Of a DNA stretch of 64,000 bases, positions 1-9,385 are shown one piece after another. A model generated the notes under the pieces. The model worked only from the letters and a program-made list of their open reading frames with translations, was not told the origin of the DNA and made no database searches. The stretch covers positions 1 through 64,000 of the forward strand of contig DASXUK010000070.1 of NCBI GenBank assembly GCA_036504875.1, read 5' to 3'. Each line of letters starts with the position of its first letter. Position 1 is the first letter of the stretch. This DNA is from JACPFJ01 sp036504875. GTDB taxonomy: Bacteria; Desulfobacterota; Desulfuromonadia; Geobacterales; Pseudopelobacteraceae. The translations under genes and the position numbers were made by a program.

Positions 1-398
1 GGCTCATACCTGACTGCAATTGAATTCGACTCATCTTCACGGTGTACCTCCAGTGATTGGGATATCGTAAAGATACTGCAGGCATCAGTCACAATATGTC
101 ATACCCGCAGGAAAGCGGGAAATTAGTACTACTCAGGTAAAAAAATGTGGCGAATGAATGATCCGGAGTATTGGTAGGCCGACAGAAAGGCTTAGCAGGA
201 TGCGAAAAACAAACGGTTCGGGCGGGCTTTACCTTGGTTGAAGGTGGTTCTTAATGATCGGGTTACAGTTGAACAATCCATCTTTGGTAGCTGGAACAGG
301 AGCAAGATATTGTTCAGGCGCTTCTGTAAAAATGCTGGGGGCAGATTGCCAACCCGAGCCAGTTTGGGCTGGCCTATTTCCATAAGACTGGATGCAAA
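1..398. other. left-edge stretch without a recognisable gene
   Basis: No supported coding region is seen. Positions 104-119 form a small inverted repeat (CCCGC, six-base loop, GCGGG) of the kind found in REP-like or terminator hairpins, but without a T-tract. The minus-strand reading of 229-435 is open and follows the decayed malectin-repeat remnant in another frame; it has no domain I recognise and may be further debris of that gene. Confidence 0.4.
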
Positions 399-1106
399 CT
401 AAGACGCTGGTGGCGGTTCTTTTTCCCCGGAACATATGGTGTCGGCCAGGTAGGCATGACCCGTGGAGTCGGTATAGCTGGTCCCGCCGCAGTTGACTGC
501 AAAGATGGTTTTGATCAGGCTACTGGCAAAACTGGCCTGAATGGTGTGGTTGGAGCTGACCTTGCTAAAGGTGTAGCTGCTTAAGGGGCCGATCGAGACA
601 CCATCCACGGTAACATCGGCAATAACCGATCCGGCGTTGGGGGTTATGGTGAACGACTTGCTGCCGCCGGACAAGATCGAGGTTGTCCCGGATGGTGTGA
701 TACTGCCCCCGGTTCCGGCGCTGGCCGAGATTGTGTACATCTCCGGGTCGATTGGTTTCACAAGGATAGCATTGATTTTGGTGGTATCGATGTTGCTGAC
801 GAAATCAATATCAAGCATCCCGACATCGAATACACTTTGTCTGGCAGCCGAATCCCAATCGGCAGATTTGCGCGTGACTGAATAATTGCCGTTGACCAGC
901 GGCAAATGAAACGGGAAATTCCGATAACCCCAGTTCTGATAGACAATTCCATCCATGGTGCCGCTGATCGATGACGTTGTAGAGTTCATAAATCCCCCGG
1001 AGAAGCATTTATCGGACTGGTAAAGAACACCCGCAAAGTCGGTATAATCTTGTCCACCGCAGTTGCTCCCCAGGCTGGTCGGAGATTTCGTATCACACAC
1101 CGGCAC
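399..1106 (-). pseudogene. decayed malectin / InlB-repeat remnant
   Basis: This 235-codon minus-strand stretch reads as further copies of the C-terminal modules of the large secreted protein at 1175-4411. It holds a malectin-like module starting at the NCGGQDYTD motif, one InlB-type repeat (GTGGSITPSG ... VDGVSIG ... YTF ... NHTIQASF), then the start of another malectin module that stops after about 30 residues. The first malectin module lacks some 30-35 residues present in the intact copies, between FDV and the NIDTTKINAI segment. No signal peptide or ribosome-binding site precedes it. I read it as a truncated, decaying tail of the upstream gene; a free-standing small gene is less likely. 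Confidence 0.6.
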
Positions 1107-1174
1107 AGACCTGGAGAGTTCTGCCTCATGTAGGACCTTTTTAAATTGCTGGATAGATCCGATTAATCCTGTTG

Positions 1175-4100
1175 CTACCTTGCTTTGATGACGATCGCAT
1201 TGACCTTGGCGTTATCAATCTTGTTGATAAACTGGATATTGAGCATCCCATCAGCCACCGTGACTGGGATGGTCACATCATAAGGGGCCAGATATCCTGC
1301 TTTGGCAAAGATGTCGAAGTTACTAAGAACCAGGATCCCTTCAATCTTGACATCAAATACGCGTTTGGCGATCGAAGCGTACCAGTCCGAAAACTTAAGT
1401 GTAACCGAGTAATTCCCGTTTACGACCGGGATATTGTAGCTGAAATTGCCGTAACGCCAGACCTGATACAGCGCATCATCAACAGTGTTCGGAATCGCCG
1501 AGGTCGTGGCGTTGGTATAGCCGCCGGTATAATATTTATCCGCCACAAAGGCCAGGCCGGTCGAATCGGTAAAGGCTGGACCGCCGCAATTAATGGCTAC
1601 TGCGGATTGGAGCGAAGTGGCTGTAAAACTGGCCTGGATGGTGTGGTTGGCAGTCACATTATTAAAGGTGTAGCTGGTGACAGCTCCGACTGAGACACCG
1701 TCCACCATTACAGCGGCAATTTTAAAGCCGCTATTAGGGGTGATGGTATAGGTCTTAACGGACCCCGATAAAACAAGACTGCTTCCGGAGGGGGAGATGC
1801 TGCCGCCGCTGCCGGCACTGGCCGAGATGGTGTAAGAGCTGCTGCTGCCGGCCGACTTGATCACGATGGCATTGATCTTGGCGTTATCGATCTTGTTGAC
1901 GAACTGGATGTTGAGCAGGCCGTCCGTGACCGTTACCGGGATAGTCACATCGTAAGGGGTCAGATAACCGGCCTTGGCAACGATATCCACATTGCTTAGA
2001 ACCACGACCCCTTCCATCTTGACGTCGAAGACCCGTTTTCCGACGGCTGTGTACCAGTCGGAAAACTTGAGCGTGACAGAGTAATTTCCATTAGCTAACG
2101 GGATATTGTAGCTCATGTTGCCGTAGCGCCAGCTTTGGTAAAGCAGGTCATCGATGGTGCCGGGGATAGCTGAGGTGGTGAAATTTGTATAGCCGCCGCT
2201 ATAATAGCCATCTGCCACAAAGGCCAGTCCGGTTGAATCGGTAAAGGCCGCACCGCCGCAATTGATGGCCATTGAGGTCTGGACGGCGCTGGCTGTAAAA
2301 CTGGCCTGGATGGTGTGGTTGGCAATGACATTACTGAAGGTGTAGCTGGTGACTCGGCCGACCGAAGTACCATCCACCCTTACATCGGCCACAGTGAAGC
2401 CGGTGTTGGGGGTTATGCTAAAGGTTTTGGCGGTTCCTGATGAAACCGTTGTGATTCCGGAAGGGGATATGCTGCCGCCGGCTCCGGCACTGCTATTGAT
2501 TGTATAGCTGCTGACCGGAGCAACCGACCAGCGGTACTCGGTCCAGCGATTTCTGGGCAGGTGGGAGACCGGGTCGAGCGGGTATTCCAGCCTGATATCA
2601 TCCGATTTTTGGACCTTGGTCAGGATAGATGTAGCACTCCGAAGATCGGTGGCGCTGGTAAGGGTTCCCGTGACAGTGCCGACCTGCAATCCTACAAAAT
2701 CAATGGCCGCCGGCCAGTTGGCGTAATCCTGCCAGATGCGCACCTTGTATTCTCCGGACGGGTCAGGGAGGTAGGAAGAGAGGTTAAAGGTTTTTTGCGA
2801 ATCAGCGGCTGCAAAAGAGAAACTTTCGCGATGCATCCACTGGGTGCCGTCCCAGGTATAGATTAAGAAGGTGCTACTTTTTGGGATGTAGTAGCCTTCG
2901 CTCACCAGCACAAACTCCCTGACCATGCCCGGTTGATCTGGTATGGCTGAGAAAGAGGCACTGAATTTGTTGCCGCTGGTCAGATTTACATACTGATTGT
3001 CCGAACTTTGCAGAAGCGCCTGGACATCCGTGTCTCCCATGCTGGCCGATTGCAAAGCCAGTTCGGTTACAGTCACATTCGGCTGCGATCCGATCGCCAA
3101 GGCTACGAAATCGATTTCATGATAAACGCTGCCATGCGATACGGAGGTTAAACGGATCTTGCGGTGGCCGTCCGGATCTGGCAGATAGGCCGAAAGATCA
3201 AAGGCCGCTTCCGACCATTCGAAGCGCGGATTCAGACGTCCAACCTCTTGCCAGGCACCAGCGGCGTTGAGAGCCTGAACCAGAATGGCAGGCGGGCCGA
3301 TAAATGGTTTTTCCTCTCCCACCCCCTGATTAAAGCCTTTCACCCGCAGCACTACCCGAGCCCCTTTTGATACATTGACCGCTCCGAAATCCAGCTCAAT
3401 ATAGTCATTGCTGTAGGCCTGAAATCCGCTACTGTCACGGGTTATTACCTGGGTCAGCACGTTACTGCCGTTACCGGCCAGCGCCGCGACCGGCTTAACC
3501 AATTCCGCCGGACGATAGGCCAGAATATTACCCTTGTTATCGGGGGCCACCTTTACCCCTGGGTGATGGTCGATAGCCAGCAATCCAAGCTGATCGGTCC
3601 AGGAATCCTCCGCTTCCACTTCACGGATCTCCAGATCATAGCTATCCCCTTGGGCTACCAACGGTTTTTGCAGCAGATAAAAGTCGCGCATTTCACCTTG
3701 AGGAAAACGCCCCACGGAGTAGATATCGTTGTCCCGAACAAAGCCTTTCCCGTCCCAAGTATAAACCCAGGGGCAGGAGGCCTTGGGGTTGGGGTCTTCA
3801 CTCGCCTCAAGGGTAAATATCTTGGCCGGACTGGGTGGATCTTCAATGATCAAAGCAACATCATCTATATAAAAACCGGGATCAAAGTTTTGGATATAGG
3901 CCCGAAAGCGAAGATTAATACTCTTGCCGGAGTGCTCCGAGATATTGAATGCGTAGCGCTGCCAACCGCTTTCGGTCATCTTCTCGTAAAAACGGCCTAG
4001 TAGCTGCCAGGTCTGTTTCCCGTCGGTCGAAATATAGAAATCTCCCTCGCCGTACTGCTCATAGTTGACGTCGATATAGGCATTAAAACTGACGCGCGCA

Positions 4101-4411
4101 ATCTGGCCGGTTCCCAAGGTGGGTACGGTGATGGTGGGTGAATAGAGATTAGCTTCCAAGGTGCCGACGACCGTCCCTTTCTGAGTTGTTCCCCAGCATT
4201 TACTGGAGGGATTGGTTTTTAACGGGGCACCCGGATTAAGGGGAGCTCCCCAGGCCCAGAGCTTTGCACCGTCGGCGGTGTACCCGCCTGAATCGCTTTC
4301 AAAACTCTGCTGATAGGAGGTTGTTACGGCTGCCAGGGCTGAAAGGGGAACGAATGAGATGAAAAAAGACAGGAAAATAATTAAAAGGCAGAAATGTAGT
4401 ATTTTTTTCAT
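1175..4411 (-). CDS. secreted multidomain protein with InlB-type and malectin-like repeats
   Basis: The 1078-residue protein has a classical signal peptide (hydrophobic run after MKKILH, cleavage near ALA, residue 27), so it is exported. Residues ~30-190 look like a MAM/jelly-roll module (ending GFYIDDV). Residues ~200-630 are beta-rich repeats containing YTWDGK and YTWDGTQW motifs. From ~634 to the end there are two rounds of an InlB-type repeat (GAGGSISPSG, VDGTSVG, NHTIQASF) followed by a malectin-like carbohydrate-binding module (INCGG.AFTDSTG ... WRYGN ... FSDWY ... VFDVK). Malectin modules bind sugars in known families; a cell-surface or extracellular polysaccharide role is inferred. 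GGAGG lies 3-4 bases before the ATG. A decayed extra copy of the tail lies downstream. Confidence 0.75.
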   Translation of the reverse strand: MKKILHFCLLIIFLSFFISFVPLSALAAVTTSYQQSFESDSGGYTADGAKLWAWGAPLNPGAPLKTNPSSKCWGTTQKGTVVGTLEANLYSPTITVPTLGTGQIARVSFNAYIDVNYEQYGEGDFYISTDGKQTWQLLGRFYEKMTESGWQRYAFNISEHSGKSINLRFRAYIQNFDPGFYIDDVALIIEDPPSPAKIFTLEASEDPNPKASCPWVYTWDGKGFVRDNDIYSVGRFPQGEMRDFYLLQKPLVAQGDSYDLEIREVEAEDSWTDQLGLLAIDHHPGVKVAPDNKGNILAYRPAELVKPVAALAGNGSNVLTQVITRDSSGFQAYSNDYIELDFGAVNVSKGARVVLRVKGFNQGVGEEKPFIGPPAILVQALNAAGAWQEVGRLNPRFEWSEAAFDLSAYLPDPDGHRKIRLTSVSHGSVYHEIDFVALAIGSQPNVTVTELALQSASMGDTDVQALLQSSDNQYVNLTSGNKFSASFSAIPDQPGMVREFVLVSEGYYIPKSSTFLIYTWDGTQWMHRESFSFAAADSQKTFNLSSYLPDPSGEYKVRIWQDYANWPAAIDFVGLQVGTVTGTLTSATDLRSATSILTKVQKSDDIRLEYPLDPVSHLPRNRWTEYRWSVAPVSSYTINSSAGAGGSISPSGITTVSSGTAKTFSITPNTGFTVADVRVDGTSVGRVTSYTFSNVIANHTIQASFTASAVQTSMAINCGGAAFTDSTGLAFVADGYYSGGYTNFTTSAIPGTIDDLLYQSWRYGNMSYNIPLANGNYSVTLKFSDWYTAVGKRVFDVKMEGVVVLSNVDIVAKAGYLTPYDVTIPVTVTDGLLNIQFVNKIDNAKINAIVIKSAGSSSSYTISASAGSGGSISPSGSSLVLSGSVKTYTITPNSGFKIAAVMVDGVSVGAVTSYTFNNVTANHTIQASFTATSLQSAVAINCGGPAFTDSTGLAFVADKYYTGGYTNATTSAIPNTVDDALYQVWRYGNFSYNIPVVNGNYSVTLKFSDWYASIAKRVFDVKIEGILVLSNFDIFAKAGYLAPYDVTIPVTVADGMLNIQFINKIDNAKVNAIVIKAR
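1178..2510 (-). repeat. two tandem InlB-malectin coding repeats (~675 bp period)
   Basis: The DNA encoding the C-terminal third of the secreted protein is a tandem direct repeat. The block ending near 1178 closely matches the block ending near 1856: the stretches beginning around 1195 and 1870 are nearly the same base for base over about 75 bp. A third, degenerate unit lies at 399-1106. Such repeats favour slippage or recombination, which may explain the decayed third copy. Confidence 0.7.
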
Positions 4412-4840
4412 GATCCCTCCAAAATTTGATTAAGCTTCACAAGGTGTAGGCTATCAACAGCTAGTGCAGATACGTAAGAGAGGAAAGGTCTCTGCTAAGT
4501 ATAGATAAACTTGTATCAACTAAACCGGCTGTTTCAATTCAACAGATAGCTATTTATTTTCTGTACTAAGAGGTTAAATAATAAGTCCTAGAATTTGGGC
4601 TTTTTGTAGAGTTTACCGGTCGCTTAAGCAGAATATTCCACACATAAGTCGGATATTCAGCAGCACCTTGATTTAAAACTACTGCTGCATATCAAATAAA
4701 AACCTTCTATTACAGAAGCTTATATGACCATGACTAAGGTGGCACGTTACTTGGAAAGGAAACAGTCAGCCAAAGCATACTCAAGGGATCTGCTCATGAA
4801 AAACAAAGTATTCAATTAGCTCTTAATCTTAACCGTAGTT
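4412..4840. other. intergenic stretch upstream of the secreted-protein gene
   Basis: About 430 AT-rich bases lie between the start of the leftward secreted-protein gene and the ABC ATPase relic. They should carry the promoter of the leftward gene. I see no convincing -35/-10 pair, riboswitch or operator. A 31-codon reading frame starting at 4724 has no recognisable content. Confidence 0.35.
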
Positions 4841-5001
4841 ATGTTGCTTTCCATTTTAGCCTTCCATATAAGGACCGGGGCTACCGCCAACTCGGTGGTT
4901 GCGACCGGTCAGACTATTGTCATGATCACCCACAATGCGGAGAACGGTTCTTTGCCGATCGGACGATTACTCTGCAGGACGGCCTGGTGGAGGATGTTTA
5001 G
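4841..5001 (+). pseudogene. relic of an ABC transporter ATPase (MacB/LolD type), C-terminal end
   Basis: The plus strand retains the end of an ABC ATPase in two frames. One frame gives GQTIVMITHN (the H-loop/switch region). After a frameshift near 4935-4950, another frame gives ADRTITLQDGLVEDV followed by TAG at about 4999-5001. These are typical of the last ~35 residues of LolD/MacB-family ATPases. Walker A, signature motif and the rest of the gene are absent. The reading is by eye, so exact boundaries are uncertain. Confidence 0.6.
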
Positions 5002-5093
5002 CTCAATCGCAGTAATTCAGTTGAAAAGGTTTACGGTATCTTTTAGATCATTTTTTGCTTGTGCTTTTAAGGGGCTAAGTTATAAACAATGCT

Positions 5094-6203
5094 ATGAAAA
5101 CAAGCTCTCTTCGTGTTGCCCTTTTGGCCGTCTCGATCATCGGCATCAGCCTGCTGCACTACCTGACCCCGCTCCATTTGCACTATTTGCACGACATTTT
5201 TCAACGCTTTTACTACCTGCCGATCATCCTGGCCGCTTTGTGGTTCGGTTTTCGCGGCGGCTTGGCCTGCTCAATCGCGGTCAGCATCGTCTATGCTCCG
5301 CACATCCTCTTTCAATGGGGCGGGCAGATCAGCGTTGAAATGGAAAAGTATCTTGAGATCGTGCTCTACAATATTGTGGGAGGGGTGACCGGGCTTCTGG
5401 CCCAACGTGAGCGCGAGCGGAGTCTTGAACTACAGAAAACAGCCGCCGGGCTGGAGGAATCCTATCATAAATTGCAGGCTCAGTCGGAACGGCTCATATC
5501 AATCGAGGAGCAACTCCGGCGCGCTGAAAAGCTCTCAACACTGGGGGAGATGGCCGCGGTACTAGCCCACGAGATCAGGAACCCACTCGGCTCCATCCGC
5601 GGCACCGCCGAAATCCTGCGTGACGATTACCTGCCGGGCGAGCCCAAATACGAGTTCATCGAGATCCAGATCAAGGAAACCGAGCGCCTTAACCATGTGG
5701 TGGAGGATTTCCTGCGCATGGCGCGACCGCAGGCGGTCGAGATGAAGCGCTGCTCGTTGCGGGAGGAACTGGAAACCATTGCCACACTGCTGACCAACGA
5801 TGCCCGTGAGCGGGGGGTGGGGCTGGTTCTGCATCACGATGATGCCTCCCCAGCTGCCTTGGTTAAGGCGGACGGCGAAAAACTGCGCCAAGCCTTTCTT
5901 AATATCATAATCAATGCCCTGCAAGCCACGCCAGAGGGGGGCACCGTGACCATCACCACCCGCCAGAGCGATTCCTTCCATGAAATCCAGTTCAGTGACA
6001 CCGGTCCCGGCATTGATGCAGCCACCCGGCAGAGAATTTTTGAGCCTTTCTTCACAACAAAGACAGACGGGACCGGCCTGGGCCTGGCTATAACAAAGAA
6101 GATCATCGAAGGGCATGGCGGTACGCTGGAGGTAGAAAGCCAGGTGGGCCACGGCACATCGGTTGTGGTCCGGTTGCCGAACGCGCCTGAAGGAGCTCCA
6201 TGA
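5094..6203 (+). CDS. membrane sensor histidine kinase (NtrB-like)
   Basis: This is a 369-residue kinase. Hydrophobic segments occupy residues ~7-24, 41-70 and 88-104, with only short loops, so the signal is probably sensed in or at the membrane. A coiled-coil (~105-147) leads to the HisKA domain with the phospho-acceptor in the motif AHEIRNPLGS (His159). The ATPase domain has the N box (LNIIINALQA), G1 (DTGPGI), F (FEPFFTTK) and G2 (GTGLGLA) boxes intact. Its stop overlaps the start of the downstream NtrC-family regulator by four bases (ATGA), so the two are translationally coupled and almost certainly partners. The stimulus is not evident. No strong ribosome-binding site precedes the ATG. 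Confidence 0.88.
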   Translation: MKTSSLRVALLAVSIIGISLLHYLTPLHLHYLHDIFQRFYYLPIILAALWFGFRGGLACSIAVSIVYAPHILFQWGGQISVEMEKYLEIVLYNIVGGVTGLLAQRERERSLELQKTAAGLEESYHKLQAQSERLISIEEQLRRAEKLSTLGEMAAVLAHEIRNPLGSIRGTAEILRDDYLPGEPKYEFIEIQIKETERLNHVVEDFLRMARPQAVEMKRCSLREELETIATLLTNDARERGVGLVLHHDDASPAALVKADGEKLRQAFLNIIINALQATPEGGTVTITTRQSDSFHEIQFSDTGPGIDAATRQRIFEPFFTTKTDGTGLGLAITKKIIEGHGGTLEVESQVGHGTSVVVRLPNAPEGAP

Positions 6204-7579
6204 AATCTAAAATACTGATTATCGACGACGATGCTTCCCTTCGCCGGGTTCTGGAATACAATCTTCAGCAAGCCGGCTATGATGTAATTGCTGCTGCGTC
6301 AGGCGAGGAGGGTTTAAGCCTGTTTGCAGAGGAAAAACCGGCACTGGTCATCACCGACATGAAGATGCCCGGCATAAGCGGTCTGGAGGTACTGGCGGGG
6401 ATCAAGGAAAGCTCGCCGGAAACCTTGGTGATTATCATTACCGCCTTTGGCACTGTTGATGTGGCGGTGGAGGCTATGAAGGTGGGAGCCTATGACTATA
6501 TCACCAAGCCCTTTAACCGGGACGAGCTGCGCCTGACTGTCTCCAAGGCGCTGCAGTTCAACGGACTGGCGGAGGAGAACAGGCGCCTGAAGGACGAGCT
6601 GACTGATCGTAGCGATTTTCATACCCTGATCGGTTCGTCTTCTGGCATGGAAAAGGTTTTCCAGGTGGTGCGCAAGGTAGCTGACAGCGACGCTTCGGTG
6701 TTGATCACCGGAGAATCCGGCACCGGCAAGGAACTGGTGGCGCGTTCGATCCACGCCCTCAGCGGCCGCAAAAGCGCCCCCTTTGTTGCGATCAACTGCG
6801 CCGCAATTCCACGCGATCTTCTGGAGAGCGAACTGTTCGGGCATGTCAAAGGGGCGTTTACCGGTGCAATCAAAGACAAAACCGGCAAGTTCTCCTTAGC
6901 CGACGGCGGCACCATTTTTCTGGACGAGGTGGGGGAATTGCCGCTGGAACTGCAACCAAAGCTGTTGCGGGCCCTGCAGGAACGCCTGGTAGAGCGGGTG
7001 GGGGGCACCAGCTCCCAAAAGATAGATGTGCGGGTGGTGGCTGCCACCAACCTTGATATCGACAAGGCCTTGGCCGAGGGTACCTTCCGCGAGGACCTCT
7101 ACTATCGGCTGGCGGTCATCCCAATCCAACTGCCCCCCTTGCGCGAGCGGCGTGAGGATATACCCCTGCTGCTGCGCCATTTCAGCATTAAACACGGCGC
7201 CGCCAAGGTCAGCTTTGATAAATCGGCCCTGGCGGAACTGACCAGATACGGCTGGCCGGGCAATGTGCGCGAGCTGGAGAACACGGTCGAGCGCCTGCTG
7301 ATCATGCGTGATAAAGACAGCATCACCAGCAATGATCTGCCGGAGAAAATCCGCCAGTTGCAAGTTACCGCTCCGGCGTCAGGGGCAAAGATCATCAATC
7401 TGCCCGATGAGGGTTATTCCCTGGAACAGCTGGAGCGGGAAGTGGTGGTCGAGGCTCTGGCCCGCAACCACTGGAATCAGACCGCTGCTGCGCGATTCCT
7501 GCGGATACCGCGCCACACACTGATCTATCGCATGGAAAAGTACGAGATCGTAGCCGGAGAAAATTTGACAGGCGCCTAA
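6200..7579 (+). CDS. sigma-54-dependent response regulator, NtrC family
   Basis: This 459-residue activator has three modules. The receiver domain (1-~120) has the acidic pair D10/D11, phospho-acceptor D53 (VITDMKMPG) and K103. The AAA+ domain (~140-370) has Walker A GESGTGKE (171-178) and the sigma-54-contacting GAFTGA loop (218-223). A Fis-type helix-turn-helix ends the protein (NQTAAARFLRIPRHTL). It should, when phosphorylated by the kinase just upstream, remodel sigma-54 RNA polymerase at target promoters. No target promoter is evident in the pair's own upstream region. The pair runs opposite to most genes on this side of the origin. Confidence 0.93.
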   Translation: MKSKILIIDDDASLRRVLEYNLQQAGYDVIAAASGEEGLSLFAEEKPALVITDMKMPGISGLEVLAGIKESSPETLVIIITAFGTVDVAVEAMKVGAYDYITKPFNRDELRLTVSKALQFNGLAEENRRLKDELTDRSDFHTLIGSSSGMEKVFQVVRKVADSDASVLITGESGTGKELVARSIHALSGRKSAPFVAINCAAIPRDLLESELFGHVKGAFTGAIKDKTGKFSLADGGTIFLDEVGELPLELQPKLLRALQERLVERVGGTSSQKIDVRVVAATNLDIDKALAEGTFREDLYYRLAVIPIQLPPLRERREDIPLLLRHFSIKHGAAKVSFDKSALAELTRYGWPGNVRELENTVERLLIMRDKDSITSNDLPEKIRQLQVTAPASGAKIINLPDEGYSLEQLEREVVVEALARNHWNQTAAARFLRIPRHTLIYRMEKYEIVAGENLTGA

Positions 7580-7602
7580 CCTGCTCAGATGCGTATGCAC
7601 AT

Positions 7603-7637
7603 AAAAAACAGGCCACAAGGCATTCCACCCTGTGGCC
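7603..7637 (-). terminator. intrinsic terminator of gpmI
   Basis: An inverted repeat (GGCCACAAGG / CCCTGTGGCC, 7-base loop) lies between two convergent genes. Read on the minus strand the stem is followed by TGTTTTTTAT, a good U-tract, so it terminates the leftward gpmI transcript. It may also slow the rightward regulator transcript. Confidence 0.85.
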
Positions 7638-7665
7638 TAACCTCCAGCAAAACCGCCCGCCGGAA

Positions 7666-9207
7666 TTATCCTTCCAGAATCAAACTCTCGCCGGTCATCT
7701 CTTGCGGCTTGGCCAGCCCCAGCATTTTCAGCATGGTCGGCGCCAGATCCGCCAGCCGGCCACCTTCGCGCAGCTTTGCTCCCTTGCGGCTATCATCCAT
7801 CAACACCAGCCAGACCGGATTGGCGGTATGAGCAGTGAAAGGCTCGCCCCCAACTCCCTGCATCTGCTCGGCATTGCCGTGGTCGGCTGTGATAAGCGCT
7901 GCACCGCCTTTTTCACGCACCTTGCTCACAATCCGTCCGACACAGGCATCCACCGCTTCAACCGCCTTGACTGCCGCTTCCTGGATCCCGGTGTGACCGA
8001 CCATGTCACAGTTGGCAAAGTTCAATATGATTACATCGTAGCGGTCCTGATCGATGCGCATAAGCAGCTCGTCCGTAACCAGAAAGGCGCTCATCTCCGG
8101 TTTCTGGTCATAAGTGGCAACATCCTTCGGTGACGGTATCAAGCAGCGCTCTTCACCCTCGAAGGGGATCTCGCTGCCGCCGTTGAAGAAAAAGGTCACA
8201 TGGGCATATTTTTCAGTTTCCGCGATCCTCAGCTGTTTCAGACCATTACCGCCCAGCACCCCGCCCAGAATATTAGTCAGTTCCTCTTGGCCGAACGCGA
8301 TCGGGAGTCCGAAAGTTGCGTCATATTCTGTCATACAGACGTAGCTGGAGAGGCGGGGGTGACAGCGGCGTTGGAAGCCGTCAAAGCCATCCAGAGCGAT
8401 GGCGCGGGTAATTTCGCGGGCCCGGTCCGAGCGGAAATTGAAGAAAATAAAGCCGTCTCCATCCTCAACCTTGCCAAGAGGCGCACCATCGGCAGTGATC
8501 ACCGCCGGCAAGACGAATTCATCGTGCAGCCCGGCGGCGTAGCTGGCCTGGATCGCTTCAGCAGCCGAGCTGCGCGCTTCTCCCTCACCGCATATCAAGG
8601 CATTGAAAGCCTTCTCGACCCGTTCCCAGCGGTTATCGCGATCCATGGCATAGTAACGTCCCATGACCGTGGCAATTGTACCGCAACCGATTCTGGCGAT
8701 CTCCTTTTCCAATTGGGCCAGGTAATCGGCACCGCTTTGGGGAGGGGTGTCGCGACCATCCAGCAGACAGTGGATAAAAACATCCTTGAGCCCCTCGCGT
8801 TTGGCCATTTCCAGTAAAGCATAGAGATGGGTGATATGCGAATGCACACCGCCGTCGGAGAGGAGCCCGGCCAGGTGCAGCCGTCCGCCGCTGGCCTTGG
8901 TTTTGGTAATGCAGTCCAAAAGAACCGGGTTGCTGAAGAAGTCGCCATCCTGGATCGATTTACTGATCCGGGTCAGGTCCTGATAAACAACCCGTCCAGC
9001 CCCTATGTTAAGATGACCGACCTCGGAGTTGCCCATCTGGCCCTCCGGGAGACCAACCGCCATGCCCGAGGTGTTGATCTGAACATGAGGATATTCGGAG
9101 AGAAGGCCGTTCAGGTTAGGGGTATTGGCCTGGGCAACAGCATTATGTTCGGGATTGGGATTGATTCCCCAGCCATCAAGGATCATCAGCAGGAGTGGTT
9201 TTTTCAT
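7666..9207 (-). CDS. gpmI: 2,3-bisphosphoglycerate-independent phosphoglycerate mutase
   Basis: The enzyme interconverts 3- and 2-phosphoglycerate in glycolysis/gluconeogenesis using Mn2+ and a phosphoserine intermediate. The 513-residue length is normal for the family. The first metal ligand is D11 in ILDGWG, the catalytic serine is S61 in GQMGNSEVGH, and the C-terminal metal motifs (NFANCDMVGHTG; ITADHGNAEQM) are present. AGGGAAGGAA lies just upstream of the ATG. It appears to be a single-gene unit closed by a strong terminator. Confidence 0.97.
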   Translation of the reverse strand: MKKPLLLMILDGWGINPNPEHNAVAQANTPNLNGLLSEYPHVQINTSGMAVGLPEGQMGNSEVGHLNIGAGRVVYQDLTRISKSIQDGDFFSNPVLLDCITKTKASGGRLHLAGLLSDGGVHSHITHLYALLEMAKREGLKDVFIHCLLDGRDTPPQSGADYLAQLEKEIARIGCGTIATVMGRYYAMDRDNRWERVEKAFNALICGEGEARSSAAEAIQASYAAGLHDEFVLPAVITADGAPLGKVEDGDGFIFFNFRSDRAREITRAIALDGFDGFQRRCHPRLSSYVCMTEYDATFGLPIAFGQEELTNILGGVLGGNGLKQLRIAETEKYAHVTFFFNGGSEIPFEGEERCLIPSPKDVATYDQKPEMSAFLVTDELLMRIDQDRYDVIILNFANCDMVGHTGIQEAAVKAVEAVDACVGRIVSKVREKGGAALITADHGNAEQMQGVGGEPFTAHTANPVWLVLMDDSRKGAKLREGGRLADLAPTMLKMLGLAKPQEMTGESLILEG

Positions 9208-9249
9208 GTCAGTTCCTTCCCTGGTTCAATTAAAAGCAAAAACCTATTC

Positions 9250-9357
9250 TCACTCGCTCACTACGTTCGCTAGAGCTCACAGAGGCGCAGAGGAAGTCAA
9301 AGCAACAATTTTATACGTTTGTTTTTTTTCTCCGTGAGCTCTATGTGCTCTGTGAGA
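9250..9357. repeat. imperfect inverted repeat with T-tract between gpmI and rlmH
   Basis: The arms CTCACAGAG (9276-9284) and CTCTGTGAG (9348-9356) are perfect complements. The bases next to them extend the pairing imperfectly (GGCGCAGAG against CTCTATGTG). The spacer holds a T8 run at 9323-9330 and the flank has the motif CACTCGCTCACTACGTTCGCT. It looks like an intergenic repeat element rather than a gene and could act as a terminator for rlmH. Confidence 0.5.
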
Positions 9358-9385
9358 GATGGCGTTTGACACGAGCCTACGCATC

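Noticed and set aside
4740..4755. Possible sigma-54 promoter (TGGCACGTTACTTGGA)
   Set aside because: The -24 half is perfect but the -12 GC is GG, and only a decayed gene lies downstream.
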